Source of the DNA: Kribbella sindirgiensis | GTDB taxonomy: Bacteria > Actinomycetota > Actinomycetes > Propionibacteriales > Kribbellaceae | Assembly (NCBI RefSeq): GCF_004331435.1 | Contig: NZ_SJKA01000003.1 | Coordinates: forward strand, 248,001-312,000 | Length of the DNA: 64,000 bases | Reading direction: 5' to 3' | In this document: positions 53,096 to 62,184 of the stretch, piece after piece | How the letters are laid out: every line of letters begins with the position of its first letter | How positions within the stretch are numbered: position 1 is the first letter of the stretch | Translations under genes and position numbers: made by a program | The notes under the pieces: generated by a model | Databases searched by the model: none | Told to the model about the DNA's origin: nothing | The model's input: the letters and a program-made list of their open reading frames with translations, nothing else

Positions 53096-54261
53096 ACGAG
53101 CTCCTCGAACGCGGCCCGGAGATCCCCGCGGGCACCTGGGATCACGACTGGATCTCGTCGGTCGTCGCCAAGGCCGAGGAGTACTCCGGCCGGCCTTCCC
53201 ACTGGAACGGCAAGCTGTACGAGCAGCCCGGAGACGTCGCCGGCGTCTGCCTTCCCGACGGAAGCATGACGATCAGCCGCAAGCACGTCCTCGACCAGGC
53301 CCGCCCCGCCTACACCCCAGGCGAGACACTGACTTCCGACCAGCAGTTCGCGGCTGCGGAGGCGACCAGAATGGCGGTGTTCCAGGCGCGGCACTCGATG
53401 TCCGAGGTCGGGGACGACAGCCTGCCGGGCGCGACACCGCTCGAGTCGCTCGAGGACATCGCCCTCGAGAACGCCCGGTGCGACCAGTTCAGCCGGGAGT
53501 ACAGCGGCCGGATCGCGGAGAGCATGACCGACCAGTCGCTGCCTCTGGTCGCTCAGGCACCGTTGTTCCCGGCGTACTCCGCGGCCACGGACCGGCTCTT
53601 GTACACGCTGGGCGGCCCCACCGGGTTGAGCCACCGCCGGCTCGGCGAACTCATCGACAGCACCGAGCGCACGCAGCGGCTGAACGCGATCGCCGACGAG
53701 GCGCTCGACCATGAGGTCGGCGAACTGGTCCCCGAGTCGCACCGCGCCGAACTGCGCGAGCACCTGACTGGGCCGCTCCGCCGCGGACTCGGCGGCCTCA
53801 CGATGACGGAGATGAGCGAACTCACGCACCCCGGCTCAAAGCACAGTTGGGGCTGGGACTCGGCAGAGTGGACCGAAGTCGAGTTCAGTACGAATCTCGG
53901 CGACATCAAGGCCCATTACGAGTCCTGGGAGGCGGAGCACCCGGGCGAGGAGCCGCCGGAGCTCCCGGACTCTCTGCGCGAGACGTTCCGCGACCGCGAG
54001 GAGGAGATCCAGCAGGTCTGGGCCAGTAAGGGCTGGCCGGCGCAGCAGCCGGTCGTGGGACGCGAACAGGCGTACTACGAGCGGCTGCCCGACCATGGGC
54101 CCGTGACCGCACGAGATCAGGAGATCGCGAAGCTGCAGCAGTTCCTGTGGTCGCACACGGCACCGAGCCAGCACACCGATTCGGCAGTAGACACCGGCGG
54201 ACGCCCCGACAACGTCCGGCAGATCGGCTCCGCCCGTAAGCACGGCCGCGGGGTCGAGTGA
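53092..54261 (+). CDS. Unrecognised 389-residue soluble protein
   Basis: No known motif is evident. The N-terminal part has WDHDWISSVVAKAEEYSGRP and LPDGSMTISRKHVLDQARPA. The middle is helical with ATRMAVFQARHSMSEVGDD and SREYSGRIAESMTDQSLPLV. The C-terminal 50 residues are polar and probably disordered. HxxxH-like and Asp/Glu-rich patches are present but no metalloprotease HExxH. There is no signal peptide. It overlaps the 69-residue gene by 4 bases and ends 1 base from the convergent anti-sigma-like gene. Confidence 0.75.
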   Translation: MNELLERGPEIPAGTWDHDWISSVVAKAEEYSGRPSHWNGKLYEQPGDVAGVCLPDGSMTISRKHVLDQARPAYTPGETLTSDQQFAAAEATRMAVFQARHSMSEVGDDSLPGATPLESLEDIALENARCDQFSREYSGRIAESMTDQSLPLVAQAPLFPAYSAATDRLLYTLGGPTGLSHRRLGELIDSTERTQRLNAIADEALDHEVGELVPESHRAELREHLTGPLRRGLGGLTMTEMSELTHPGSKHSWGWDSAEWTEVEFSTNLGDIKAHYESWEAEHPGEEPPELPDSLRETFRDREEEIQQVWASKGWPAQQPVVGREQAYYERLPDHGPVTARDQEIAKLQQFLWSHTAPSQHTDSAVDTGGRPDNVRQIGSARKHGRGVE

Positions 54262-54262
54262 G

Positions 54263-55027
54263 CTACCAGTCCTTGAGCGCGCTCAGGTAGGTACCGCCGG
54301 ACGGGCGGACCGAGCCCGTCATGAACAGTTTCAGCGGCGCGGAGTACAGCCCGTACGTGTGGCTGCCGGTGAAGAAGCCCGACGACGTGCATCCGTCGTA
54401 CACGACCCAGATCTCCTTGGTACCGGCTGCGGTGTCGAAGCGGAGTGCGATCGCCTCGGACGGCTTGGCGACCTGCGGAGCGCACTTGAACACCGGCAGG
54501 TCCGGGTTCCGCTCCGGGAGCACCTTGATCGCGTTGACCACCTGCTGCGCGACAGCAGCGCTGAACTGCTCCTGTCCGAGCAGACCGCCCGCACCCGTGC
54601 TGTAGCGGCACGCGCGAAGACCGGCCACCGGTGTGTTCAGGTCGAGTCCCGTCCCAGCCGGTACGTCGTTGGGCGCCGCAGCCTGCTGGATCGGGTGAGA
54701 GATCGGGCAGGCTGCGTTCTCGGCGTTCGAGGCCACGCCATGTGAGGACCGCGGCTCAGGTGCGGCCTCTTTGCCCGCGGAAGCCGAGTCGCTCTGGCTG
54801 GTGGCTACCGGTGACTCACCGCCCAGCAAGCCCCACACGCCTCCAACAGCCGCAACGACCAGGACTGCACCCGCAGCCATCGACAACGCCTGCCGGCGGC
54901 GGCGCACTCGTCGACGTGCCTCACGGGCCAGACCGGACGTCTGCATGTCCTGAGTACCCGCCTGGTCCTGGAACGCAGAGGTGAACTTGGGGCCGAGCTC
55001 CTGCTCTGGGTCGTGCTGCTCAGGCAT
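54263..55027 (-). CDS. Single-span membrane protein, probable partner of the SigE-type sigma factor
   Basis: The 254-residue protein has a cytoplasmic, arginine-rich stretch (REARRRVRRRRQ), one membrane span at about 48-69 (MAAGAVLVVAAVGGVWGLLG) and an exported domain with four cysteines likely to form two disulfides. Its start lies 8 bases inside the sigma gene, so the pair is co-translated. Position and topology suggest an anti-sigma or signal-sensing role. There is no zinc anti-sigma motif (HxxxCxxC), so the assignment rests on context. Confidence 0.72.
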   Translation of the reverse strand: MPEQHDPEQELGPKFTSAFQDQAGTQDMQTSGLAREARRRVRRRRQALSMAAGAVLVVAAVGGVWGLLGGESPVATSQSDSASAGKEAAPEPRSSHGVASNAENAACPISHPIQQAAAPNDVPAGTGLDLNTPVAGLRACRYSTGAGGLLGQEQFSAAVAQQVVNAIKVLPERNPDLPVFKCAPQVAKPSEAIALRFDTAAGTKEIWVVYDGCTSSGFFTGSHTYGLYSAPLKLFMTGSVRPSGGTYLSALKDW

Positions 55028-55553
55028 CCTCGGCTCCTTCCGTGCTCAGTGTGGTCTTCAACGCAGCCAGTGCGCGGTGGACGTGCGACCGCGCCGTCGC
55101 CTCCGCGCAGTGCAGCAGCTGGGCGATCTCGGCGTACGACAGTTCCTCGTAGAACCGCAGTACGACGGCAGCTCGCTGCTTGTCCGGGAGGGTCGCGCAC
55201 AGGTCCCAAATGGCATCCGCCTCCGCGCGGGCCGCCGTACCGTCCGAGACGGCGCGCGCCGTGCGCACCGGGTCGTCGACCGGCGCCTCCCGCCGGCGGA
55301 ACCGCCGCCACCAGGAGATGTGCGCGTTCACCACCATCCGCTTCACGTACGCCTCGGGGTCGTCGGCCCGGCTCACCCGGCCCCAGCGTGCACAGGCTGT
55401 CGTCAGAGCGTCCTGTACGGCGTCCTCGGCCAGGTTCGCGTCACCGGTCAGGACATACGCGAACCGCAGCAGGGCATCCGCCTTCTCGGTGACCCACACC
55501 TCGAAGTCGAGCGGCCCCGTCCGAACCTCAGCTGCCGCCAAGACTGCCTCCAT
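55020..55553 (-). CDS. RNA polymerase sigma factor, SigE (ECF-like) family of actinobacteria
   Basis: The protein has 177 residues from the ATG at 55553; GAGGGG is very close, so a TTG at 55541 may be used. Sigma region 2 is LLRFAYVLTGDANLAEDAVQ with DDPEAYVKRMVVNAHISWWR. Region 4 is LPDKQRAAVVLRFYEELSYA and EATARSHVHRALAALK. The longer upstream frame reads antisense into the zeta-like gene and is not used. It directs RNA polymerase to an unknown regulon, with the membrane protein encoded next. Confidence 0.88.
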   Translation of the reverse strand: MEAVLAAAEVRTGPLDFEVWVTEKADALLRFAYVLTGDANLAEDAVQDALTTACARWGRVSRADDPEAYVKRMVVNAHISWWRRFRRREAPVDDPVRTARAVSDGTAARAEADAIWDLCATLPDKQRAAVVLRFYEELSYAEIAQLLHCAEATARSHVHRALAALKTTLSTEGAEDA

Positions 55554-55611
55554 ACCCCTCAGGACGCCGGTGGACCGCTGTCCGTTGCAGTACGGCACCG
55601 TCCGGCCGAGG

Positions 55612-56868
55612 TCACCGAGCCAACCGACCGTTGTCTCCGCCACCACGCTCGTCCCGAGCCGCACCCTGTCCCCGCTGCGGCCGCTGCTCCCCCGCAGACT
55701 GCGAGTGCGCGTCGGCCCCAGGCACAGAGATACCAGACGCAGGGCTCTGCTCAGCCTGCAACCGCACCGCAAACCGCTCCCAGTCATGCTCCACCCGCCC
55801 CTGCTGCGGCTGCGGTTGCTGCGGCTGCGGTTGCTGCTGCGGCACCTGCTCCTGCCATGGCTGCGCCACGTGCTGCTGATGCGGCGCATACCGCGGAGGC
55901 GGAGGCATCTGCTGCTGGGGCTGCTGGGGTTGCTGGGCGGCGGCTCGGGCGGCGTCGGCTTGGGCTTTCAGGGCGGTGAGGCGTTGGTGTTCGGCGAGTT
56001 TGGGGGCGGCGGTTTGGTGGAGTTTGGCCAGCAGGCGGTGGCCCTCGGGGGTTGCCATCAGGGGCATTGCCCTGAAGTGGTCCTTGAGGGGGCGCCGGGC
56101 CAGTTCGGCCAGTTTGTTGTAGCCGCGGACGAAGTGGTTGACCTCGCGGTCGGTCCACGGGCGGTTGCGCTCGGTCTCGATCGCCCAGCGGCTGGACCCG
56201 ATCTGGTGCCGCCAGACGCCGTTCTTCCGCTCGTTCGTGAACACCGGCTCGGCCTCACCCCGCCGGTACACGTGCACGCCGTCGGCGACACCCTCCGCCT
56301 CGATCGCGTCCGCGGTGTCCAGCATCTGGCGGTACAGCTGGTCGTGCTGCTCGGCCGAGATCCACCGGCCGTACCCGACCTCCTGCCGGCTGTCGTTGAA
56401 CCGCTCCATGATCCCGAGCTGGCTCTGCGACTCGTGCACGGCCGCGATCGCGACCTCGACCCGGTACCCCTGCTCCTGGAACGACCGCATCAGGTCGAGG
56501 TCGCCGATCGGGTACGGCACGACGACGTCCATCCGCCGCGCCTTGATGTCGTGGAACGCCCACCCGCGCCACTGCGCCGCGTCGTCCGCATGCCCGACGG
56601 TCGCGTGGTAGTCGTCGTCGAGCGCCGCCCCCGCGTAGTCGGGGTGTTTCTCCAGCAACTCGTCGTGATCGAGGACGTACGCCTTCTTCATGCCGAGGCG
56701 TTCCATCGCCGCCGCCTGCATGGTCGTCTTGCCCGCGCCGGGCTGTCCGAGGATGAACAGCACGGTGGGCTGCCGCCACGGCGGGCGCCCACGGCCGTGC
56801 TTGGCGATGCCGGGCTGGATCCGCCGGCGGTAGAAGTCGGCCAGCTTCTCCTTCGGCAGCTGGCTCAT
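55612..56868 (-). CDS. Zeta-toxin-like P-loop kinase with long Pro/Gln-rich tail
   Basis: The 418-residue protein has Walker A GQPGAGKTTM (41-50), the zeta-family VLDHDELLEKHPDYAG (65-80) carrying the base/metal acid, and RRMDVVVPYPIGDLDLMRSF. The kinase core ends near 200, and an extra helical region runs to about 310. A tail of Q, P and A repeats (QPQQPQQQMPPPP and PQQQPQPQQPQPQQ) is probably disordered. Zeta toxins phosphorylate UDP-N-acetylglucosamine and block wall synthesis. Its start overlaps the stop of a 95-residue gene, the position an epsilon-type antitoxin would take. Confidence 0.82.
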   Translation of the reverse strand: MSQLPKEKLADFYRRRIQPGIAKHGRGRPPWRQPTVLFILGQPGAGKTTMQAAAMERLGMKKAYVLDHDELLEKHPDYAGAALDDDYHATVGHADDAAQWRGWAFHDIKARRMDVVVPYPIGDLDLMRSFQEQGYRVEVAIAAVHESQSQLGIMERFNDSRQEVGYGRWISAEQHDQLYRQMLDTADAIEAEGVADGVHVYRRGEAEPVFTNERKNGVWRHQIGSSRWAIETERNRPWTDREVNHFVRGYNKLAELARRPLKDHFRAMPLMATPEGHRLLAKLHQTAAPKLAEHQRLTALKAQADAARAAAQQPQQPQQQMPPPPRYAPHQQHVAQPWQEQVPQQQPQPQQPQPQQGRVEHDWERFAVRLQAEQSPASGISVPGADAHSQSAGEQRPQRGQGAARDERGGGDNGRLAR

Positions 56869-57152
56869 TGCCGGCCGGCGCGGACCCTGGCGAGCAGCTC
56901 GGGGAACTCCGCGTTGATCCGCGCGATCTCGGCCCCGTCGTCGGGAGACAGCCCGCGCCGCAGCTCCTCGTACTCGGCCGACACCTCCGCCAGCCGATCG
57001 GCCTCGGCGTGGTCACCGGCGTCGTCCGCGGCGCCGATCCGGGCGCTGTACGCCGCGATCACCGCACCGATGCGATTGCGCGCCGACTCGAACGCCCGCT
57101 CCTCGTCGAACGACCAGCGCGGATCCGGCTCGCTGCTCCCCGTTTCCGTCAT
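56865..57152 (-). CDS. Small acidic helical protein, possible antitoxin of the zeta-like kinase
   Basis: The 95-residue protein is almost entirely helical with coiled-coil character (FESARNRIGAVIAAYSARIG, EADRLAEVSAEYEELRRGL, EIARINAEFPELLARVRAG). It overlaps the kinase start by 4 bases (ATGA). I see no sequence match to classical epsilon antitoxin, so the antitoxin role is inferred from size and position only. Confidence 0.7.
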   Translation of the reverse strand: MTETGSSEPDPRWSFDEERAFESARNRIGAVIAAYSARIGAADDAGDHAEADRLAEVSAEYEELRRGLSPDDGAEIARINAEFPELLARVRAGRQ

Positions 57153-57191
57153 CCAGGCAACGATATCCCGGATATGGATGCCTGAGGCAAA

Positions 57192-57791
57192 TTAATCCCG
57201 GCGGGCTCGCAGCACCCGGAAACCCTTGGCGCTCCCGGTCCGCTCACACGGATACCCCTGCTCGGTCATCCACCGCTGCAGCGAGTCACCGCCCAGATTC
57301 TTTCCGACAACGAACCGCGCGGTCCCACCCGGCGCGAGACGTTCCAGCCAGCGCAGCAACATCTTGTGGAGTTCGGGTTTGCCGATGTGGATCGCGGGGT
57401 TCGACCAGATCTCGTCGAACAGCACGTCCTCCGGTACGTCGTCCGGCAGCACCGCCCGCACCCGGTCCGAGACCCCCGCAGCCTTGGCGTTCTCCACCGT
57501 CAGCTCGAGCGCGCGCGTGTTCACGTCGACCGCCCACACCGTTGCCTCCGGCACCTCTGTCGCCAGCGCGCACGCGATCGGCCCGTAGCCGGTCCCGAGG
57601 TCGAGGAACGTCCCCGCTGCGCTCGGCGGTTCCACCGAGCGCAGGAGAACCGACGTACCGATGTCCAACCGGTCTCGGGAGAACACCCCGGTAGCCGTCG
57701 TGAAGACGTACGACCGTCCCCAGATCTGGGCTTCGACGGTACGCCGTACGTCCGCCGACTGCGGCTCCGCCGAAAAGAAGTGGTCACCCAC
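57192..57791 (-). CDS. Class I SAM-dependent methyltransferase, RsmC/RlmG-like
   Basis: The GTG at 57791 gives 199 residues. Motifs are [19 protein letters not shown], the SAM loop [15 protein letters not shown], acidic [11 protein letters not shown], and motif [17 protein letters not shown] (the N-P-x-x-H form used by RsmC/RlmG guanine-N2 rRNA methyltransferases). The length equals the compact half of RsmC. It begins 8 bases inside truA, so it is translated with another RNA-modifying enzyme, which supports an RNA substrate. Confidence 0.87.
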   Translation of the reverse strand: MGDHFFSAEPQSADVRRTVEAQIWGRSYVFTTATGVFSRDRLDIGTSVLLRSVEPPSAAGTFLDLGTGYGPIACALATEVPEATVWAVDVNTRALELTVENAKAAGVSDRVRAVLPDDVPEDVLFDEIWSNPAIHIGKPELHKMLLRWLERLAPGGTARFVVGKNLGGDSLQRWMTEQGYPCERTGSAKGFRVLRARRD

Positions 57792-58596
57792 GCTGATGTA
57801 CCTCTCCTCGCACCTGTCGGGCCTGCAACGCCCGCGCGGCCAGCTCGCCGTCCGCCGGGTAGCGCACCTCTTCCAGTGTCAGCCCGTGCGCCGGCAGAAC
57901 GGACACAGCCGAGTCCCGCACCTTCCCAGCCAGTACGGCGGCCGGCCACTCGACGTCCCGACGCCCGTCACCCACCGGGATCATCGACCCCACCAGTGCT
58001 CGCACCATCGAGTGACAGAAGGCATCTGCGATCACAGTGCCCTCCAGCTGCCCTACGCCGGTCCGCCGCCACGAGAACTCCAGCAGGGCCCGCACCGTGC
58101 TGGCGCCTTCCCGCTTCTTGCAGAATGCCGCGAAGTCGTGCTCTCCGAGCAGACCGGTCGCGGCAGCGTTCATACGATCCACATCCATCGGCCGCCCAAC
58201 CCGCAGCACATGGCCCCGGGTGAGCGGGTCCCAGCCGGCTGGGTCGTCACACAGCCGGTACACGTACCGGCGGGCCAGGGCGGAGAACCGGGCGTCAAAG
58301 CCCTCAGGAGCCGCCGTGACGGCCGTGACAGCTACGTCCGCGGGCAGGACGCCGTTCAGCCCTCTCAAGAGCCTCAGCGGGTCCACAGCGCCTTCCACGT
58401 CGACGTGGGTGACCTGTCCCCGGGCGTGCACGCCCGTGTCGGTCCGTCCGGCACAGGTCACGATCACCGGCTCCGGCAGCCGCAGTACGACGCGAACCGC
58501 CTCTTCGAGCTCCCCCTGCACGGTACGGAGACCCTCCTGACGGGCCCACCCGTGAAAGGCCGCTCCGTCGTACCGAAGATCAATCCGCCAACGCAC
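57784..58596 (-). CDS. truA: tRNA pseudouridine synthase A (positions 38-40)
   Basis: The GTG at 58596 gives 270 residues. TruA features are [20 protein letters not shown], the catalytic loop [18 protein letters not shown] (nucleophile Asp of RTDTGVHA), [10 protein letters not shown] and [20 protein letters not shown]. It modifies uridines of the anticodon arm. It follows rplQ after a strong hairpin, the usual actinobacterial position, and overlaps the methyltransferase gene. Confidence 0.96.
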   Translation of the reverse strand: MRWRIDLRYDGAAFHGWARQEGLRTVQGELEEAVRVVLRLPEPVIVTCAGRTDTGVHARGQVTHVDVEGAVDPLRLLRGLNGVLPADVAVTAVTAAPEGFDARFSALARRYVYRLCDDPAGWDPLTRGHVLRVGRPMDVDRMNAAATGLLGEHDFAAFCKKREGASTVRALLEFSWRRTGVGQLEGTVIADAFCHSMVRALVGSMIPVGDGRRDVEWPAAVLAGKVRDSAVSVLPAHGLTLEEVRYPADGELAARALQARQVRGEVHQRG

Positions 58597-58613
58597 ACGG
58601 CAATCTAACGCAA

Positions 58614-58647
58614 CAGCGCCCCCTCACCGTGCGGTGAGGGGGCGCTG
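58614..58647 (-). terminator. Terminator between rplQ and truA
   Basis: A perfect 15-bp stem (CAGCGCCCCCTCACC pairing with GGTGAGGGGGCGCTG) has a 4-base GTGC loop, starting 9 bases after the rplQ stop. It should end most of the ribosomal transcript, with some read-through to truA. Confidence 0.88.
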
Positions 58648-58656
58648 AAGGAGTGC

Positions 58657-59340
58657 TTACTTGTCGTCGTCCGACTCGCCGGCCTTGGCGAAACCGGCCG
58701 CCTCGGCGTCTTCCGCGGTCTTGAACCAGACCTCGGCGACGGTCTGCTCGTACCACGGGGACTCGGTGGTGTGGTACTTCATCGAGTTCTCGTTGCCCTT
58801 GACCGGGTAGCCCTCCGGCGCGGAGCCGTCGGCGATCGGGGCGGCCGAGTTGTCGTACTTACCGGTCACGACGTCCTGAACCGGCGCGTCCTCGACCTTG
58901 TCCTCGACCTTGGTCTCGGCGGCCGCGGCCTTCTTCGCCGGCGCCTTCTTGGCGGCCGTCTTCTTCGCCTTCGGCGAGTCCGACAGCGCCTCGACCAGCT
59001 CGATCTTCACCATCGGGGCGTTGTCGCCCTTGCGCGGGCCGAGCTTGGTGATCCGGGTGTAGCCACCCGGGCGGTCGGCGTACCGCTCGCCGATCTCGGT
59101 GAAGAGCACGTGCACGACGCTCTTGTCCTTGATCCGCTTCATCACCTGGCGGCGCGAGTTGAGGTCACCACGCTTCGCCTTGGTGATCATCTGCTCCGCC
59201 AGCGGCTGCAGGCGCTTGGCCTTGGCCGCGGTGGTGGTGATGGCGCCGTGCTCGAACAGCGACGTCGCGAGGTTGCTGAGGATCAGCTTCTCGTGCGCCG
59301 GGCTGCCGCCCAGCCGGGCACCCTTGGTGGGGGTTGGCAT
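58657..59340 (-). CDS. rplQ: 50S ribosomal protein L17 with an extra C-terminal module
   Basis: The 227-residue protein has the normal L17 core in residues 1-120 ([59 protein letters not shown]). After it come an Ala/Lys-rich linker ([18 protein letters not shown]), an acidic stretch and a compact end module with [20 protein letters not shown] and [21 protein letters not shown]. coli L17 stops at 127 residues. The end module resembles a small C-terminal domain (KGN...YH...T..E.WF...A.AAG) seen on other bacterial proteins, where a Cys often replaces the Ser. Its purpose on the ribosome is unknown. Confidence 0.95.
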   Translation of the reverse strand: MPTPTKGARLGGSPAHEKLILSNLATSLFEHGAITTTAAKAKRLQPLAEQMITKAKRGDLNSRRQVMKRIKDKSVVHVLFTEIGERYADRPGGYTRITKLGPRKGDNAPMVKIELVEALSDSPKAKKTAAKKAPAKKAAAAETKVEDKVEDAPVQDVVTGKYDNSAAPIADGSAPEGYPVKGNENSMKYHTTESPWYEQTVAEVWFKTAEDAEAAGFAKAGESDDDK

Positions 59341-59410
59341 CTCGATAACTCCAGGAATCTAAGGCTCGTCGAGCCGTTGCGGATGTAGGGCCCGACGGGC
59401 CTTGGTCAGC

Positions 59411-60436
59411 TCAGTACTGCTCGGTCTCGGCGAAGCTCTCGTCCTCGTCGTCCGCCTCGTTGCCGTAGGCACCGGACGCGGCGCGCAGGTCGAAGCCGGG
59501 AGGCGAGTCCTTCAGCGACAGGCCCATCTCGGCCAGCTTCAGCTTGACCTCGTCGATCGACTTGGAGCCGAAGTTCCGGATGTCCAGCAGGTCCTGCTCG
59601 CTGCGCGAGATCAGCTCACCCACGGTGTGGATGCCCTCACGCTTCAGGCAGTTGTACGACCGGACGGTCAGCTGCAGGTCCTCGACCGGCAGGGCCAGGT
59701 CGGCGGCCATCTGCTCGTCGACCGGCGACGGACCGATGTCGATGCCCTCGGCCTCGACGTTCAGCTCACGGGCCAGACCGAACAGCTCGACCAGGGTCTT
59801 ACCGGCCGACGCGACGGCGTCGCGGGGCAGCATCGACGGCTTGGTCTCGACGTCGACCACGAGCCGGTCGAAGTCGGTGCGCTGCTCGACACGGGTCGCC
59901 TCGACCTTGTAGGTGACCTTGAGGACCGGCGAGTAGATCGAGTCGACCGGCATCCGGCCGATCTCGGCGTCGGCGGACTTGTTCTGTACGGCGGACACGT
60001 AGCCGCGGCCCCGCTCGACGACCAGCTCCATCTCGAGCCGGCCCTTCTCGTTCAGGGTGGCGATCTTCAGGTCCGGGTTGTGCACCTCGACACCGGCCGG
60101 CGGCGCGATGTCGGCGGCGGTGACGTCACCGGGGCCCTGCTTGCGCAGGTACATGGTGACCGGCTCGTCGTGCTCGGAGGAGACGACCAGGTCCTTCAGG
60201 TTCAGGATCAGCTGGGTCGCGTCTTCCTTGACACCGGCGACGGTCGAGAACTCGTGCAGGACACCGTCGATCTTGATGCTGGTGACGGCCGCCCCCGGGA
60301 TGGAGGACAGCAGGGTCCGGCGGATCGAGTTACCGAGGGTGTAACCGAAGCCCGGCTCCAGCGGCTCGATCACGAACCGCGAGCGGTACTCGTCGACGAC
60401 CTCTTCGGTCAGGGTGGGGCGCTGTGCGATAAGCAC
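59411..60436 (-). CDS. rpoA: RNA polymerase alpha subunit
   Basis: The GTG at 60436 gives 341 residues. The N-terminal assembly domain includes [20 protein letters not shown] and [20 protein letters not shown]. The C-terminal domain (from about 250) includes [20 protein letters not shown] and [19 protein letters not shown], which binds activators and upstream DNA. An acidic tail ([16 protein letters not shown]) ends it. It lies between rpsD and rplQ as in other actinobacteria. The 70-base gap to rplQ holds two small hairpins. Confidence 0.98.
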   Translation of the reverse strand: MLIAQRPTLTEEVVDEYRSRFVIEPLEPGFGYTLGNSIRRTLLSSIPGAAVTSIKIDGVLHEFSTVAGVKEDATQLILNLKDLVVSSEHDEPVTMYLRKQGPGDVTAADIAPPAGVEVHNPDLKIATLNEKGRLEMELVVERGRGYVSAVQNKSADAEIGRMPVDSIYSPVLKVTYKVEATRVEQRTDFDRLVVDVETKPSMLPRDAVASAGKTLVELFGLARELNVEAEGIDIGPSPVDEQMAADLALPVEDLQLTVRSYNCLKREGIHTVGELISRSEQDLLDIRNFGSKSIDEVKLKLAEMGLSLKDSPPGFDLRAASGAYGNEADDEDESFAETEQY

Positions 60437-60499
60437 TTCTGTCTTCTTTCTGTTCCGCGACGACCACTATTTGAGGTCGCGAAGGAAGAACGCACCGAT

Positions 60500-60529
60500 C
60501 CGGCCGGCGGCCCGCAGGCCGCCGGCCGG
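60500..60529 (-). terminator. 13-bp perfect hairpin between rpsD and rpoA
   Basis: CCGGCCGGCGGCC (60500-60512) and GGCCGCCGGCCGG (60517-60529) flank a CGCA loop, 8 bases after the rpsD stop. A weaker CGCGAC/GTCGCG stem (60456-60481) follows. It probably acts as a partial terminator or a processing and stability site within the operon. Confidence 0.7.
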
Positions 60530-60536
60530 AACCGGG

Positions 60537-61145
60537 TCAGTTCTTCGAGTAGAGCTCGACGATCAGGTGCTCGGCGACCTGGGTGTCGATCTGCTGCCGG
60601 GTCGGCAGCTGGTGGACGAGGATCCGCAGCCTTTCGGGCATCACCTCGAGCCAAGCCGGTACGACGCGCTCGCTGTGCGTCTCCCGGGCGATGATGAACG
60701 GCGTCGTCTCGACCGACTTCTGCTTGACATCGATGATGTCGTGAGCGGAAACGCGGTACGACGGGATGTTCACCTTGACGCCGTTCACGGTGAAGTGACC
60801 GTGGACGACGAGCTGACGGGCCTGCCGGCGCGTCCGGGCCAGGCCGGAGCGGTAGACCACGTTGTCCAGGCGGGACTCGAGGATCTGCAGCAGGTTGTCA
60901 CCGGTCTTGCCGGAGCGCCGCGAGGCCTCCTCGTAGTACCGGCGGAACTGCTTCTCGAGGACGCCGTACGAGTAACGCGCCTTCTGCTTCTCGCGCAGCT
61001 GGAGCAGGTACTCGCTCTCCTTCGGGCGGCCGCGGCCGTGCATACCCGGCGGGTACGGACGACGCTCGAACGCCTTGTCGCCACCGACGAGGTCGACCCC
61101 GAGACGGCGCGACTTCTTGGTCATAGGTCCGGTGTAACGGGCCAT
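60537..61145 (-). CDS. rpsD: 30S ribosomal protein S4
   Basis: The 202-residue protein has the actinobacterial opening [20 protein letters not shown], the S4 RNA-binding domain from about residue 93 ([40 protein letters not shown]) and the end IVELYSKN. It has no zinc cysteines (C-minus form). S4 starts assembly of the 30S body. The gene lies 26 bases after rpsK. Confidence 0.97.
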   Translation of the reverse strand: MARYTGPMTKKSRRLGVDLVGGDKAFERRPYPPGMHGRGRPKESEYLLQLREKQKARYSYGVLEKQFRRYYEEASRRSGKTGDNLLQILESRLDNVVYRSGLARTRRQARQLVVHGHFTVNGVKVNIPSYRVSAHDIIDVKQKSVETTPFIIARETHSERVVPAWLEVMPERLRILVHQLPTRQQIDTQVAEHLIVELYSKN

Positions 61146-61171
61146 GGTTCGCTACCTTCCTCTCTCTGGGG

Positions 61172-61579
61172 TCAGACCCGGCGCCGCTTCGGCGGGCGGC
61201 ATCCGTTGTGGGCGACTGGGGTGACGTCCTGGATGGTGCCGACCTCGAGGCCGACCGCACCCAGCGAACGGATCGCGGTCTCACGGCCGGAGCCGGGACC
61301 CTTGACGAACACGTCGATCTTGCGCATGCCGTGCTCCATCGCCCGGCGCCCGGCGGCCTCGGCGGCCATCTGCGCGGCGAACGGGGTCGACTTGCGCGAA
61401 CCCTTGAAGCCGACGGTGCCCGCGGAAGCCCACGAGATGACCGCGCCGGTCGGGTCGGTGATCGTCACGATCGTGTTGTTGAACGTGCTCTTGATGTGCG
61501 CGTGGCCGGCGGCCACGTTCTTCTTCTCCTTGCGGCGCACCTTCTTCGCGCCGGCCGCGGTGCGGCTCTTGGGAGGCAT
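61172..61579 (-). CDS. rpsK: 30S ribosomal protein S11
   Basis: The 135-residue protein has a basic N-terminus ([20 protein letters not shown]), then core S11 features [53 protein letters not shown] and the end [11 protein letters not shown]. It forms part of the 30S platform near the E site. It sits 35 bases after rpsM in the same transcript. Confidence 0.97.
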   Translation of the reverse strand: MPPKSRTAAGAKKVRRKEKKNVAAGHAHIKSTFNNTIVTITDPTGAVISWASAGTVGFKGSRKSTPFAAQMAAEAAGRRAMEHGMRKIDVFVKGPGSGRETAIRSLGAVGLEVGTIQDVTPVAHNGCRPPKRRRV

Positions 61580-61614
61580 AGGTCAGTTGCTCCTGGGGTC
61601 GACGGTCATCCGGG

Positions 61615-61986
61615 TCACTTCTTCTTCTTGCCGGCGATCGCCTTACGACGACCCTTACGGCTGCGGGCGTTGGTGCGGGTGCGCTGACCGCGCACCGGCA
61701 GTCCGCTGCGGTGCCGGCGACCCTGGTACGACCCGATCTCGATCTTGCGGCGGATGTCCGCGGTCACCTCGCGACGGAGGTCACCCTCGATCTTGTAGTT
61801 GCCTTCGATCCAGTCCCGGAGCTTGACCAGCTCTTCGTCGCCCAGCTCGTGGACGCGCTTGTCCGGGGAGACCCCGGTGTTCTTCAGCGTTTCCAGGGCC
61901 CGAGTACGGCCCACACCGAAGATGTAGGTCAGAGCGACCTCGATGCGCTTGTCGCGCGGCAGGTCGACTCCTACGAGGCGTGCCAT
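61615..61986 (-). CDS. rpsM: 30S ribosomal protein S13
   Basis: The 123-residue protein has [19 protein letters not shown], the helix-two-turn-helix segment [20 protein letters not shown], the mid helix [20 protein letters not shown] and the end [20 protein letters not shown] with a basic tail that reaches the P-site tRNA. AAAGGAA precedes the ATG. It is preceded by rpmJ after 198 bases that hold only a hairpin. Confidence 0.97.
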   Translation of the reverse strand: MARLVGVDLPRDKRIEVALTYIFGVGRTRALETLKNTGVSPDKRVHELGDEELVKLRDWIEGNYKIEGDLRREVTADIRRKIEIGSYQGRRHRSGLPVRGQRTRTNARSRKGRRKAIAGKKKK

Positions 61987-62113
61987 GTGGCGGTGTTCCT
62001 TTCGTCAGCAGAGGTGTGGTGGCGCGCTGCGTCCTTGCCCGCCTCGGTGATTCGTACCCGCTTCTCATTGGGTAGAGCACCGGCAAGGCCCCGGCCTCTG
62101 TTCCGGGGGCAAC

Positions 62114-62133
62114 GTCCGGGACGGATCCCGGAC
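62114..62133. terminator. Hairpin between rpmJ and rpsM
   Basis: GTCCGGGA-CGGA-TCCCGGAC is a perfect 8-bp stem in the 198-base rpmJ-rpsM gap. It may modulate transcription from infA-rpmJ into the rest of the operon. No gene is seen in the gap. Confidence 0.55.
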
Positions 62134-62184
62134 GAGCATGCGCGCTGTGGTGCGAAAGTGCCGTGTTCCTGCGTGAAGGCTTTG

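Noticed and set aside
55554-55889. N-terminal extension of the sigma factor frame
   Set aside because: It reads through a region antisense in frame to the kinase tail and contains no sigma homology. A start at 55553 fits family length.
55784-55960. Short tandem CTGCTG/CTGCGG-like repeats
   Set aside because: They encode the Q/P-rich tail of the kinase; not a CRISPR or regulatory array.
55180-57195. 671-codon plus-strand frame with leucine- and arginine-rich runs
   Set aside because: Shadow of the sigma factor and zeta-like kinase. Its low-complexity runs are the complement of the Pro/Gln-rich tail.
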